A stretch of 64,000 nt of DNA from Phyllostachys edulis (lineage: Eukaryota; Streptophyta; Magnoliopsida; Poales; Poaceae), in NCBI GenBank assembly GCA_036346405.1, contig CM070548.1, positions 90,614,588 to 90,678,587 of the forward strand. Direction: 5' to 3'. The notes beneath the pieces were generated by a model. It was not told the DNA's origin. It did no database searches and saw only the letters and a list, made by a program, of their open reading frames with translations. The stretch's first letter is position 1. Each line of letters starts with the position of its first letter. Made by a program: the position numbers and the translations under genes. This document shows, in pieces, positions 11,809 to 23,758 of this stretch.

Positions 11809-14800
11809 TGTAACATCCCAGTTTTTTCTAAGTTTTTGAAAAATTCCAAGTTAAAATTAACCGTTTGGTTTTTGTTGAATTGCTCAAGCTTAATTTGGAG
11901 ATTTTAGAAAAATTAGAAACGATTTAATATGAACTAATCGAACTCCAATTAATTCGAATTTGATTTATTTTGAGTGATGGAGTTCTCTGGTGTTTGAAAA
12001 TCCCCTTTCTTTGCTCGTTCCTTTTTCCCGTTGGTCACCTCCTCCTCAGGACCTCTCCTCCAGACCTCCTCCTTCGGACCTCTCCTCAGGACTCCCCATT
12101 TGATCACAACCACCCTTTCAATTTGGACCACCCTTTCAGTTTTGACCACTCGACCGGTCATCTTCCACCTCCACTCGTGATCAGCGCAGGCGCTGCTTTT
12201 ACGCCGACTCACTCGCTTCGTCGCAGCGCATTAAATGCGCCTGTCAATTTTGCTTCGCGTCATGCCTCTGCTCGTCTCCTCGCCTCATCTCCTGTGTCTG
12301 TTGGCGAGTGTAACACCTCGCTATTTGGAAGCCAAGATGTCACCTAAATACACTAACATACAACCACATTGCGTAAGAACTCGAATAAGATATCATATAA
12401 AGGCATAAATAAAACATCTAAAACATGGAGAAGGTATCCTTCCTTCACCATTTAATTTTATTTATTACAGTTCATCATTAATCTAGATTCACAAGCAAGA
12501 ATAAATCAACAGATCATGGAGAAGGTATCCTTCCTTCTCATCTAGATTTATTTATTACAGTTCATTAATAATGAATGAAAGATAGAACTAATTTATAATC
12601 TTGAACTTGAATAGGATGATGTGAATGAGTAGTGTGTGTCTACTCCTCCCAAGTGAGTCAACATCAATGATTACCTAAAAACAAACAACGCAAGAATGAG
12701 TCCAAGACTCAAGCAAGTACAAATGAATAAATGGAACATACCACAAACATTAACAAGTCAACATCATTGAACAATATGACAAAATCACGTAATCTAGTAT
12801 TTGAATGAATGGAATGAATAGAGTGAATGGAATGGAGGGACTACACACATGCATATATCGCAGGTATTGCTAGTGACACACCCGTCGGTGTTCACTTAAG
12901 CCCGATTTAACAAAAGGCGGGTATTCAAGCCCCGTATGAAGAACATTTCATACGGTGTCCCAAACCGCCCACATTGGAATGGTGGGGTCCACATTGGAAT
13001 GGTGGGTCTTACATGCCCATCCCGAATTGATGGGTCTTTTAATCCACTCCGTGGATGGAACATGAAAATGAATGCATGGAATGAAATATGTATATTGAAA
13101 AGACATGCTCTCTAATCATGGAGATAACACACATGTGGAAGGAACATGAACTTAAACATTATCATGGATCTTAGAAAAAACACAGGGTCAACATCAAGCA
13201 TTCAACATTTCCCAAATATCGAACATCAAGGTATTTTGCCTTCGCGATGCGACGCGTTATGAGGCAAAGGTGATACTCCTAAACCCAAGCTTCACCGCCT
13301 AAACAAGTAAATAACTGAAATAAGGATACGATGAACACAAAATTACTGAATAACGTATACAATGCTTCTGGCGATTCAATATTTAACTAGAAACTCTAAA
13401 TCGAAAACCAACAAGATTTCGCCCTAAACCGCATCTCGATAGCAGCACGGTAATTAACATATCTCATGATCTGGAACTCGAAAAGAGGTGAGCCTAGTTT
13501 CTGTGGATTCTTAACTGACCAATCTACAATACTCTAGTTGACGAGATAAACCAATTCGGCCAATAAAGTATGCTAACAGAAGGTTGAACTTTCAGAACAG
13601 AAACTGCCTAAAAGAACAAACAACAGTATTAAAACGATCATAACTTTTAATCTATAACTCCGAATTGATCGTTCTTTAACAATCTGGAAAGGTTATCAAA
13701 TTATATACAAAAGTCTAGTTGGGTGAAAACCCATATTCTCCCAATTACATTTTCATATGTTACGAAATAGCAAAACAAATTAATCGCGTCAGAAATCTGG
13801 ACAGCAGATACTAAATCTATCATATCTTTTGACTCAAATGTCGGAATCAAGTGAACTCGGTGGCCACAGAAAGTTAAGAACAACCTCTAGATATCTCAAG
13901 GAAATCAAAACTATTGGTTCGGCCTCTAAGACGTCGAAACAGCCCACGCAACATACTGGACAGATTTGATCTACAAGCAGGATCTAACTCGATCCAATCA
14001 AACTAATCTAATTTCGCATCTAAACAACATCAAAACAGCGGGGAAACGAATTGATACCCTTGGAGACGCGTGAAACGCTGAACAAAAACCCACGAAGATG
14101 ATCTTATTCTTCTCCTCCTTTCTTCTTCTCCCTTCTTCTCCTTCCACCATGGCGGCATGCAGACCTGAGCTTCTTCCTCATCTTGGTAGAGCAAACAGGA
14201 GGGGGTCACATAAGTGTGCAGCTACAAAGGCGCAAGGTAATCAGAGCAGATGTTAGGGTTTTTGGGAAGGGCACCCCTTCTTGACTCCACTACAAGGCCG
14301 CCCACTTGGCTAGGACACCTTGGGCCAAAGCCTAAGGTCCAATCCTCCCTCAAATCTTGAATTTTCTTTTAATTTTCCTCTAAACTTTAGTGCATTCAAA
14401 TTTGAATAAATTTCTCTTCCGAATAATATGTTCTCTCTATTTGATATTCGGGGTATTACACAGAGTTTCGCTCGTGCGGCCCACACGTTGAGCCGCCTCT
14501 CTCCTCCTCCTCCTTGGCTGCTACAAATAGAAGCCCCGGAGCCTCCCGTCCTCCTCTTCCTTTTTCCTCATTTCTCCTTCATTGTCCTTGCGACCACGTT
14601 GAGTAGTCGTATCTTTCTTGGACCTCCTTCCGACCAGTCAAGCCTCCTTCTGAGAGCCCGTTCTCCTTCATTCAAGTTCTGATTTGAGTGAATCAAATCT
14701 CTTAATTCTGTATATTTCTTTTGGCTCTAGTTTGGTGCTTTCGTTGGAGTTTTTGTGGATTGTTTTATTTATTTGGCTGCTTTCACACGTGTAGAATTTG

Positions 14801-16354
14801 GCTGCTCTGAAGAATTTGTGGGCCCGACGACCTCGATCGAAGCATTCCAACTCTTCAACGAAGGCAAGTCGTAGACCTTTGATCATGTCGTACCCAGTTT
14901 GCAAAATTACATTGTTTTATACCAACATGCATGGCTAATTGTATAAAAATGGTTTGGGAAATAGCTAAATACCTACTCGACAGTATGACTCCTTGAATAC
15001 TTGTGATTGACATGTTGACATGTACCCTTGGACACCATAGATTGGGTAATCTTAGTTGGACATCTTTGAGATACCAACATGGGTGCGTATATTGCTTAGA
15101 CATGCTTTAGTTAAACGATGTCTCTCGATCACATGATTCGCGGATAGTGAATTTGACTTCAGGATATATGGAATTGTGGCGCGGCCACTATTGTTAAAAG
15201 ATGTTGTGCCATGGCTAGGGTGGTCATTTGGCCGGGATGAACCCAAAATGATTTATACTCGGGCAAGTGATCGTGCAGTAAAGGGGGTGCAGGAAGCACA
15301 TTGGGATGTGGTTGTCTCGCCTGAGTAGTCACTAAGGACTTAACCTTGTAAGCCATTGATCTGGGCCATACCGTACAACCACATGTTCAGGATAGGGTGG
15401 ACCTGGCCAACTAATTAGCAATGCTTTGATTCGGTTCTGTTTTGGTGGAAGTGTGAACCTGGGTTAGACATTCACACTTGGCGCAAGAGGGGGCCAGATC
15501 GAGGCGAATCCTTAGCGAGCAGAACCGAGTCAAAACAGAACTTTGTAAAGGCCTTGTGATAATCTCTTAGTCGCACACCTCGGAAGTGTGTGAGCGGACA
15601 ATATAAGATGATTATCTCTTGTGGGTAAAGCTGTACAACCTCTGCAGAGTGTAAAACTATTCGAATAGCTGTGTTCCCGATTCTGGACAATGCCTGGTAA
15701 TTTCACACAAGGGGTAGACTTTCTCAAACATTTTGGTCGTGGTGGGTTCCGAGTGGTCTGGGAAGTGAACAGGGCATTCACGAGTGGTCTGGGAAGTGGA
15801 CAAGGTGTTCACGAGTTGTTTCAAAGAAACTTGATTACTTATGTATTAATCTTTCAACTTGTGCTTTGCAATCTACTCACTGTATTTCCAGTCAATTATG
15901 CTTTCTGCAAAGTAACCGTAAAGCTATCTTTGTCAAGCCTGATATGAATACTATTTGCATACATTTCCCTACGACTTGCTAATGCTTTATGCCCTCTGGC
16001 TGATCAGTCGTTGAAGAGGACCCAGGGAGCTCCGAGCTCTATGGAGAGGAGTTCTTCAAAGACCATACGAGCTAAGAGACGTCCTCCACTCGATTGCCTG
16101 TGGGCATGTCGAATAGCTTCCACGAGTGTTTTCTGCTGCGAGCTCTCTTTTGTTGTAAACCATGCGTGGCAACTCCGTAAAAACCTTGATCATAAGGTCT
16201 TTTGCTGCTATTAATATTAATTTGTTTGTTTCTTCTATAGTTTGTTGTATGATTTTGATTACATCGATATTGAAACTGTGTGAGCTAGCTGCTGATCTTG
16301 GGACTAACTCAGAATGCACAGAGGGTCTCGAGGTTGCTTACTCAGGACGACACA
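11809..16354 (+). mobile_element. Ty3/gypsy solo LTR, interrupted by a second LTR
   Basis: It begins TGTAACATCCC and ends GACGACACA, and it matches the LTR at 35034-38063 in the opposite orientation along most of its length. For example, the block around 15350-15450 is the reverse of 36000-36090. Its last 150 bases match the end of that LTR, which adjoins a primer-binding site. No primer-binding site or coding region follows 16354, so this is a solo LTR. No 5-bp target duplication is visible (CAGCG on the left, ATACT on the right). Short ORFs inside are not genes. Confidence 0.75.
12309..14460 (-). mobile_element. nested LTR-like element (probable gypsy solo LTR)
   Basis: This 2152-bp block starts TGTAACACC and ends GGTATTACA, an inverted terminal pair with one mismatch. 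It interrupts the larger solo LTR, whose sequence continues on both sides. Read on the minus strand it has an LTR-like layout, including AAAAACCCTAACATCTGCT typical of gypsy leaders. It carries no coding region. The flanking pentamers (GCGAG and CAGAG) match at only three of five positions. Confidence 0.6.
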
Positions 16355-16769
16355 ATACTTCCACGATGTCGCTCTGGTCTTGGTAGGGCACAATACGATT
16401 GGAAATAATGCAAATCAATCCCCTCGAGACCCTCCATAAAAGTCCCTTGACCATAGTAAAATTTGAAATTGGCGACGTCAGACATATTTGACGTACTGCA
16501 CCATAAAAAATATTTCCATGATTAACCATATATATAAAACTAGACTACTCACCGAAAAGTATTACGTAAAACGTACTGCACTACGTAACCGTACATCTAA
16601 AACTATATAATACATTCTGTTAAAAAAATTACCTGAGAGGTAGGCAATCGGACAGACAACGCTTCGCTAGCTTCTCTCCTCTCCTCTCCTCTCCTCTTCT
16701 CTCATTCTCTTCTTTCTGAATAAAAAATGAGTCCTATGCCAACTTTTAGGGTTTCAATAGATTTTTACA

Positions 16770-17015
16770 GGGTCAGTCTTCCTATCGTCAGTTGAACTGG
16801 AAGCTATCGTCAGTTCAACTGGCGATAGGTTCATGAACTAGCGACAGGTACCTGGATCGGTGACAAGGAGTCAAGAGGGTCCCTGTCGCCAGTTCAATTG
16901 GCGATATGTTTCTGTCGCCAGTTGAACTAGTGATAGGAACACATTTTTATAATTTTTTGGGACGACTATTTATTTTTGTGAATTATCTTTTAAAAAATAT
17001 TATTTAAAAAAAATC
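16770..17015 (-). repeat. right terminal inverted repeat of the MuDR-type MULE
   Basis: This is the inverted counterpart of 7719-7905. It contains at least four copies of the CGCCAGTTSAACTGGCG palindrome between 16781 and 16935, then the A/T-rich outer part. It has more palindromes than the left end, so copy number has changed in one arm. Confidence 0.8.
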
Positions 17016-17025
17016 GTGGTTCATC

Positions 17026-17279
17026 AAGGACGGAAGCTCTCGCGATTCTTTCTATTTTCTTTGCGGTCAACGGGTATTGGGGTAACACTTGTAGATCAAG
17101 ACTAAACTATCCCTTGATCAACTATCACATGTTGAGCATACATGCATGTCGAGCGGCCTTATTTTCTTAAATCTTAGCGGGGTAACGACATCCTACACAG
17201 AATGTGTTAAACACTGCATCAGTTCAGAAATACACGAAGTTCTAGAAGGCGTACGGTCAAAATTCATTAATCTTGATCA

Positions 17280-17281
<2 letters not shown>
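17026..17281. other. spacer between two MULEs
   Basis: This is a short stretch of host or older repeat sequence. No gene is recognised, and the ORF starting at 17146 simply runs into the TA microsatellite. Confidence 0.5.

Positions 17282-17351
<70 letters not shown>
17282..17351. repeat. (TA)n microsatellite
   Basis: About 35 uninterrupted TA units directly precede the left end of the two-gene MULE. A similar TA tract directly follows its right end (28842-28882). Confidence 0.95.
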
Positions 17352-17353
<2 letters not shown>

Positions 17354-17612
17354 AAGTCTTTTTCCTACTCCCAGGTGTAGTTACTCCCATTGTATCTACC
17401 ATCCATCTGTCTCGGATACCACATCATTGATTGGATTATTGGGTCGGATAATACTACATACCAGTTTTTAGCAACCCGCAGTACATAGCACATAACCCGC
17501 AGTACCCACAGTACAAAACATTTGGTAGAAAATTCAAATTGGCTTTAATATCCAACTCCCGGATAACAGGTAATTGAGTTTCCTGATTGGCGTCGTCGTC
17601 ACGGCATGTATT

Positions 17613-17972
17613 ATCCGGGCAATCGATTCTTTCCGTGTATTTGACTGTATGTTACATACCTCCGATGCTTGCAAGTCAAAACAAGAACAGCATGTTTTCC
17701 AAGAACAGGTAATATTCAAGAGCAGATAAATTTTAAAGCGTAGTCACTTCATATTTCTAAAGTAGGTAGTATGTGCAAGAAAAGCATGTAGTATGTAATT
17801 GTAGCAAAGTAGGGGTATGTTCAGATACTACATTTTTTGTATGTAGCATGTTCAGATACTAGATTTTGAAAGCATACACGCATTACATTTTTGAAGGGCA
17901 AGAGAAAATTTTCAAAGATGCACATACAACTGCTTGGTTGGTACATACCCCGGATAACAAGTAATTGATTTC
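17613..17972 (+). repeat. 360-bp direct repeat, copy A
   Basis: It matches 22551-22912 at roughly 94 percent by eye, beginning ATCCGGGCAATCGATTC and ending near GTAATTGATTTC. A shorter related copy lies at about 18712-18760 and 18980-19120. Its own start and end share a further 75-bp direct repeat (17560-17636 and 17951-18026). Confidence 0.85.
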
Positions 17973-18415
17973 TGCTTGGCATCGTCGTCACGGCATGTAT
18001 TATCACGGTAAATGATTCTTTCTGGTTTTGTGCCCCCGTTATAGGCAATGATCTACCAATATCGTGTATGGGTATGCGCACCCAAATTTGGTCCTGCAAT
18101 TTCCCGTTAAGTTCAGCGTTGGTTAGTGATTACTGTTTTCTCCGTCAAATTACACTTGATTTGCTGCTCCGCTCGCCATCACCAACCCAGAAGAAATACC
18201 TAGAGTTCCTTGTCGTGGAGCAAGCAATGGAAAAATGTCCGGCTGTGGAGCAAGAAATTGGCCAGCATCATGATACCTCTGATGACATTCCCCTCGAGAG
18301 GTATTTTAACCATATGCAATCTGTTTTTCTTGGTTTTGTTATCCTGTATGTACTGTCAAAGGTATGTTTGATTGTTAAATAAAATTTTATTTTGCTACTA
18401 AGTAGGTTGTCACAG

Positions 18416-21400
18416 AGACTCAAGATCAAAACATAGAAGTTCCTAGGCCATATTTTGATCCAAAGAATCATGGTGCCCGAATAGGGCGCTTTTCATTCAA
18501 GATACGGATGCATATGCATTTTACAATATGTACGCTCGTTTCCATGGTTTTGGTATCAGACGGTCTAAGCGAAGATTCAAGAAGAGAGACGTTGTAAAAA
18601 CTATGCAAGAGTTTTGCTGCTCTCGTCAGGTTAGTAAATTTAATTATGTGTAGTAGTATCTACTTCTCAAGCAATGTAATGTTTGCACAGTTTAAGATGT
18701 TTGGAAAATTCTAGTGCTTGTTTGTTACATACCTCCGATGCTTACTAGTCAAAAAAAGAATTATGAATCCCTAGGCTGGTACTGGTTGCTCCACATATAC
18801 ACCGTAAGCACATATATTCCTGTTCAGATAGTTCAAATGCTCCCTAATTATATATTCCATGAGTACCTAATCTGTTATATTCCCATTAAAATGTTTCATG
18901 TACATATAATCTCCTTTTTTAGAGTGGAGATAATTCCATTGGACACGACACATGCAGTACTACAATTTTCAAGTGCTTGACTAAATTTTAAAGCGTAGTT
19001 ACTTCATATATCTAAAGTACGTAGTATGTGCAGAAAAGCATGTAGTATGTCTTTGTAGCAAAGAAGGGTGCATGTTCAGATACTACATTTTTTAGTATGT
19101 AGCATGTTCAGATACTAGAATTATATACTCACTATTTATATACTCCATTAGTACATATGCCGTTATACGAACTATGCATGAACGTATTCTCCAAATTTTA
19201 AAGTGCAGATACTTGTACTCCTACACTCCCTTTCATAGTGTTCGATACGTATATTTTTTATAGGACGAAAACAGACCACCTTTCTGCAATTGTATACATA
19301 CTCCTTTGACAAACAGTAATTACACATGAACACGCCTAACCAATACACCATCAATGATTAATATGATGTTATGTCGTATTTACATTTTGGTGAGTGATGA
19401 CATATGCAGGGGCATGATCCCAAGGTCAAGGAAAACCCAACAAGGGTAGGATGTAAGGCTATGCTTAGGATTAATCGGTTTTCTGAGCATCATCAATGGG
19501 TGATTACCACCTTTGTAATCGAGCATAACCATGCCATGAAACGGGACCTACGTCATACTAGGTTCTACAGGTCCCATAATTTTATTGATGATGAGACAAA
19601 GAGTATTGTTGCAGAAATGGTACATAAGGGGGTAACACCTACATGCATGTATGGGTTTGTTGCTGCAATGCACGGTGGTCCTTCATTGGCACCATTTACC
19701 AGAAGAGCACTGAACAGATTATCCTATGCCATACGGAGAGATGAGTGCGGCGAGGATGTACTGAAAACATTAAATTTCTTCAAAGAACAACGATTGTCGC
19801 AGCAAGGATTTCTTCTACACCGCTCGGATTGATGGGGCTTGCGAGATTAAAAATATTTTCGGGCCCATGCATTGTCTAGGCTAAGTTTTCAAAGATTTCG
19901 GTGATGTCGTTACATTTGATACTACTTATCGTACCAATAGGTACAACCTTCCATTCGGTATTTTTGTGGGGGTTAACAACCACTTCCAAACGGTATTGTT
20001 TGGTTGTGCATTGTTGAGAGAGGAAACAGTCGAGTCATTCAAGTGGTTGTTCCAGACTTTCACTGAGTCAATGAATGGTAAAAAACCTGCGTCGATACTC
20101 ACAAGTAATTCATGATTTGGTTTATATTATGTTTTTTTGGTAGAAGATTGTTTACATACCACCCGATCAAATTTTAATGGTTACAAATTATTTTTTGTCC
20201 AGACAACTGCCATCAGATGGAGGTTGCATTAAGGGATGTGTGGCCTGACAGTATTCACAGAGTTTGCAAGTGGCATGTACTTAAGAAGGCTAAAGAAAGC
20301 CTGGGAAACATATATAGCAAGCGAAGCAAGTTTAAGGAGGAGTTCCATAATGTCATAAATGAACCGCAGACGATAGATGAGTTTGAAAGTGCATGGACAG
20401 GATTAGTCCAGAAGTATGAATTACAGACAAGCACATACTTGAGAAGGATGTGGGATATGAAGGACAAATGGGCACCTGCATATTTCAAGACATTTTTCTT
20501 TGCGAAAATGTCGACAACTCAGAGGAGTGAGAGCATGAATCATGTACTAAAAAAGTATGTGAAACCTTCTTCCTCGCTCAATGGATTTGTAAGAAGATAC
20601 GAGAGTTTCTATTTTGATAGAATCCAGGAGGAGGAGGCAGAGGAGCATCATTCGTACAATGTAAGTATTTCAATCTTTTATAATTTTGTTTGACTAGTTG
20701 TGCTCTACAATTTTCTTTAGAATTATTGTTTGATTTGGAATTTCATATAATAATCACCCCACAGAGAAGGTTACCACTGACCTCAAGCTACTTTCAGAGC
20801 AACATGCGCCCGATGTTTACACCAGGGTGCATTCGCTAGGTTCAAGGAACAATTCCGCTTGAGCTTCTCATATATGGTTCAAAGTACAGAGAATCAATTC
20901 CTGTGCTAGTAGTCCAAATTGGAGATACTCATATGCAAAGTTGGGCTAGGAAAGTCTACGAAGTGCAGGTCAACTACGAGGAACAAGATTTCTCTTGTAT
21001 GTGCAAGCTCTTTGAGCATTTGGGGATTATATGTTGCCACATTATAAGGGTATGATGAAATTAAACCAACATTTGTTTTATTTCATTAAGTATCATTTCT
21101 TGTATTCCTCAGTATAACTAAATGTACTTTTTATTAGCGTGTTATGTTTCGAATGGGTACTCAAATACCGAGAAGTATATCATGAAGAGGTGGACAAAGG
21201 ATGCAAGAGATTCAATTCCAATGTACCTACATGGGTACAATAAAGATAAGGAAGCGATGGCGTCAAGAACCTATCGACATACCTGTTGCGTGTCCGCACT
21301 TGAACCGTTAGACTTGGTGACACTCTTGTTGAAACGTATGAGAAAACAATGGAAGAAATTTGGGCAAGCTTTTGAACGAACCGAAGTTAATGTCGAGTTC

Positions 21401-21817
21401 GCCGAGACAAGTAACATAGAGACTCGTCGTGTTGACAAAGATTTGGGTAAGAAGCATGTCATTTTGGAGTCAGAAGAAGATGGAGATGATGATTGCGGAT
21501 TTCAGGAGGAAGAATGTGATGATATTTGTGGTGAAGAAGATGAGGACATGGAGGATGAAGACATGGGAGATGATTCCTTATACGAGTCAGAAGAACATGA
21601 GATACTCCCTCCAGAAGTAAAGAGGGGCAGGGGGCGTCCGAGAACTACCAGATTTGTGTCAAAGGGAGAGTCTGCGTCTCAAAAGAAGAAAAAGGATGTT
21701 GCCGAATGTAGTTCGTCGACCCCTAAACTAATGCAGATTAGGTACTGCGGTAATTGCGGTGGGAGTGGTCACAACAAGAGCACTTGTGGTCGACCATCTA
21801 CGTACAAGAGGAAGTAG
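18416..21817 (+). pseudogene. FAR1/FRS-type MULE transposase, frameshifted
   Basis: At least five exons are seen. The first (to 18629) encodes the start of the FAR1 DNA-binding domain (DAYAFYNMYARFHGFGIRR). It splices in phase to 19410, where the domain continues (TRVGCKAMLRINRF, EHNHAM). The catalytic MULE region follows near 19900 (FGDVVTFDTTYRTNRYNLPF) and from 20202 (DVWPDSIHRVCKWHV). A SWIM finger lies in 20765-21050 (CMCKLFEHLGIICCH). The last exon (about 21138-21817) holds an acidic tail and a zinc knuckle (YCGNCGGSGHNKSTCG). Defects include frameshifts near 18500, 19815 and 21170 and in-frame stops near 19880 and 20865. A possible upstream exon at about 18200-18360 is uncertain. FAR1-type proteins are MULE transposases or host transcription factors derived from them; the inverted repeats around this one support a transposase. 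Confidence 0.85.
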
Positions 21818-22099
21818 ATGAGCACGCTAGTTGATTCTAAAATTGGATTTAAACTTTATTTTACGGTATTCCACTGTTTGCAATTTTGGTTATAATTTTA
21901 TGAAGGTACTTTATGCATTTGTTTTGGTAATTTTGGATGGGAGTATGGAGGAAGGTATTCATGTATTCTTGATAACAATTGTATGGTTTACGGTTTAATG
22001 TTTGGATTTTATTTTCGTAACCCGTGGAACAGAAATATACCTGTGCATCTGTGCATCATGAAATTAATGATATGAAATTAATGACATGAAATTAATCTT

Positions 22100-22550
22100 G
22101 TCATTTACATCTGTTTCTTATGTTTTAGTTTGTTCTGAGTTGGGTTTGTATTCGGCATAGCCGAAGTAAGTTCTAGTTTCAGAGTTAGTTTCAGTTTCAG
22201 AGTCCTCTGTTACTAGATTTAGTTACTGTAGTTTTTTAGTTTCTTATCGAAAAGTTCAGAGTTCCGTTTCGGATTCAGAGACCGAATCGAAGTTCGATTG
22301 TAACTCTTATGGAAATCTATAAAAAGGAGAAAACCCCAAAAGTCGTATCATCAGATACGGCGCAAAATATATCTTAGTTGATTTCGTTTTGTGCTTAATC
22401 ATTGATTCTGATCGGCAGCAAAAACGTTCGGCGTTTTTGTCAGAGGTTTCGGCAGTTTCGACAGAGGTGTTACTCAAGCATGGGAATCGTTATTTTCTGT
22501 TGGTTGTTGATATCGTTCAAGATACATATATTTTGTATCTTGAACCTCAT
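22100..22550 (+). mobile_element. copia LTR/leader-like fragment
   Basis: This AT-rich block resembles a copia-type LTR promoter and leader: TATAAAAAGGAG near 22320, then AACCCC and a T-rich leader. It stops abruptly where direct-repeat copy B begins at 22551. No primer-binding site follows. Identification rests on layout and on the copia integrase fragment nearby, so it is tentative. Confidence 0.35.
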
Positions 22551-22912
22551 ATCCGGGCAATCGATTCTTTCCGTGTATTTGACTGTATGTTACATACCTC
22601 CGATGCTTGCAAGTCAAAACAAGAACAGCATGTTTTTCAAGAACAGGTAATATTGAAGTGCAGATAAATTTTAAAGCGTAGTCACTTCATATTTCTAAAG
22701 TAGGTGGTATGTGCAAGAAAAGCATGTAGTATGTACTGTAGCAAATTAGGGGGTATGTTCAGATACTACATTTTTTTGTATGTAGCATGTTCAGATACTA
22801 GATTTTGAAAGCATACACGTACTACATTTTTGAAGGGCAGTAGAAAATTTTCAGCATGCACATACAACTGCTTGGTTGGTACATAACCCCGGATAACAAG
22901 TAATTGGATTTC
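22551..22912 (+). repeat. 360-bp direct repeat, copy B
   Basis: This is the second copy of 17613-17972, in the same orientation. It lies exactly between the copia leader-like piece and the copia integrase piece. Confidence 0.85.
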
Positions 22913-23412
22913 AAGCATTGTGGGTTTGGTTACTCAAGACAAAGGATCAGGCATTGTGTGAATTCAAGAAAATCATGATAAGAGCTGAGGTGGAAGCAAA
23001 CACCAAGCTAAAAGATTTCCGCTCAGATCGCGCTGGTATCTTCAATTCAAAACAGTTTGAAGAATTTCGTGACGATTGTGGCATCAAGAGATTTTCACCG
23101 CACCATATACTCCTCAACAAAACAGGGGTGGAGAGGGGATCAAACTATTGTTTCAATGGCTCGGAGTCTACTGAAAAAGTATGAATGTCCCAACCATGTT
23201 CTGGGGAGAAGTCATATATATTGCAGTTTACTGTTGAATCGCTCACCGACAAAGTGTCTGATTGACAAAACTCCATATGAGGTTTGGCACAAGAAGAAAC
23301 CCAAAGTGAGTCATCTGAGAACCTTCAGTTGTCTTGTCCATGTCAAGACGACTCACCCTCATACAACTAATCTAGATGACCGAAGTGCCAACATGGTGTT
23401 TGTGCATGAGTA
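22913..23412 (+). pseudogene. copia integrase fragment inside the two-gene MULE
   Basis: Two overlapping frames together read as a Ty1/copia integrase core: LLKTKDQALCEFKK, FRSDRAGIFNSKQFEEF and GIKRFSPH, then after a frameshift ERRNQTIVSMARSLL-like sequence, LLNRSPTKCLIDKTPYEVWH and HLRTFSCLVHV. The second catalytic Asp is seen in the SDRAG segment. The upstream zinc-binding part and downstream reverse transcriptase are absent. It starts sharply at the end of repeat copy B, so it was probably brought in by rearrangement. Confidence 0.8.
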
Positions 23413-23758
23413 AGTTCCAGGAAGGTGGAATATCCATTTCGAATATAAACGTTTAAATTCGTAGTTACAAAACTAGTAGTATGTCTTCAGCAGCTATTAA
23501 GAGGAAACAGAAAATATTTCAATAGGTCCATGCTAATGAAAATTGCAATGATGGAGGAAACTACAGGTAATTCGTTTATTTCCGTAGAATGGAATAATCT
23601 ATTTATAGTTTCATGTTCATCTCATTTCCGGCTGGACGCTTTCAGGCATTGTATGATGTAATCTAGTAGAATAGCTTCATTTTTCTTGAAAGACAACAGA
23701 TTATGCAGAAATCCCTTTCGAAGTTCGCGCGGTTCCTGAGGAATGCAATGAGAGGTTG

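Larger units (their letters stand above)
7719..17015 (-). mobile_element. MuDR-type MULE with palindromic terminal inverted repeats
   Basis: The ends are long inverted copies of one another: 7719 onward matches the reverse complement of the sequence ending at 17015 over at least 130 bases. Target duplications of 10 bases flank it, GTGGTTCCTC at 7709-7718 and GTGGTTCATC at 17016-17025, with one mismatch; MULEs make 9-11 bp duplications. The interior holds a decayed MURA-like transposase on the minus strand. The 9.3-kb span includes a 4.5-kb retrotransposon LTR (11809-16354) and another insertion near 10080-11010, so the original element was about 3.8 kb. The left end lies only 488 bases from the makorin start codon. 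Confidence 0.85.
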
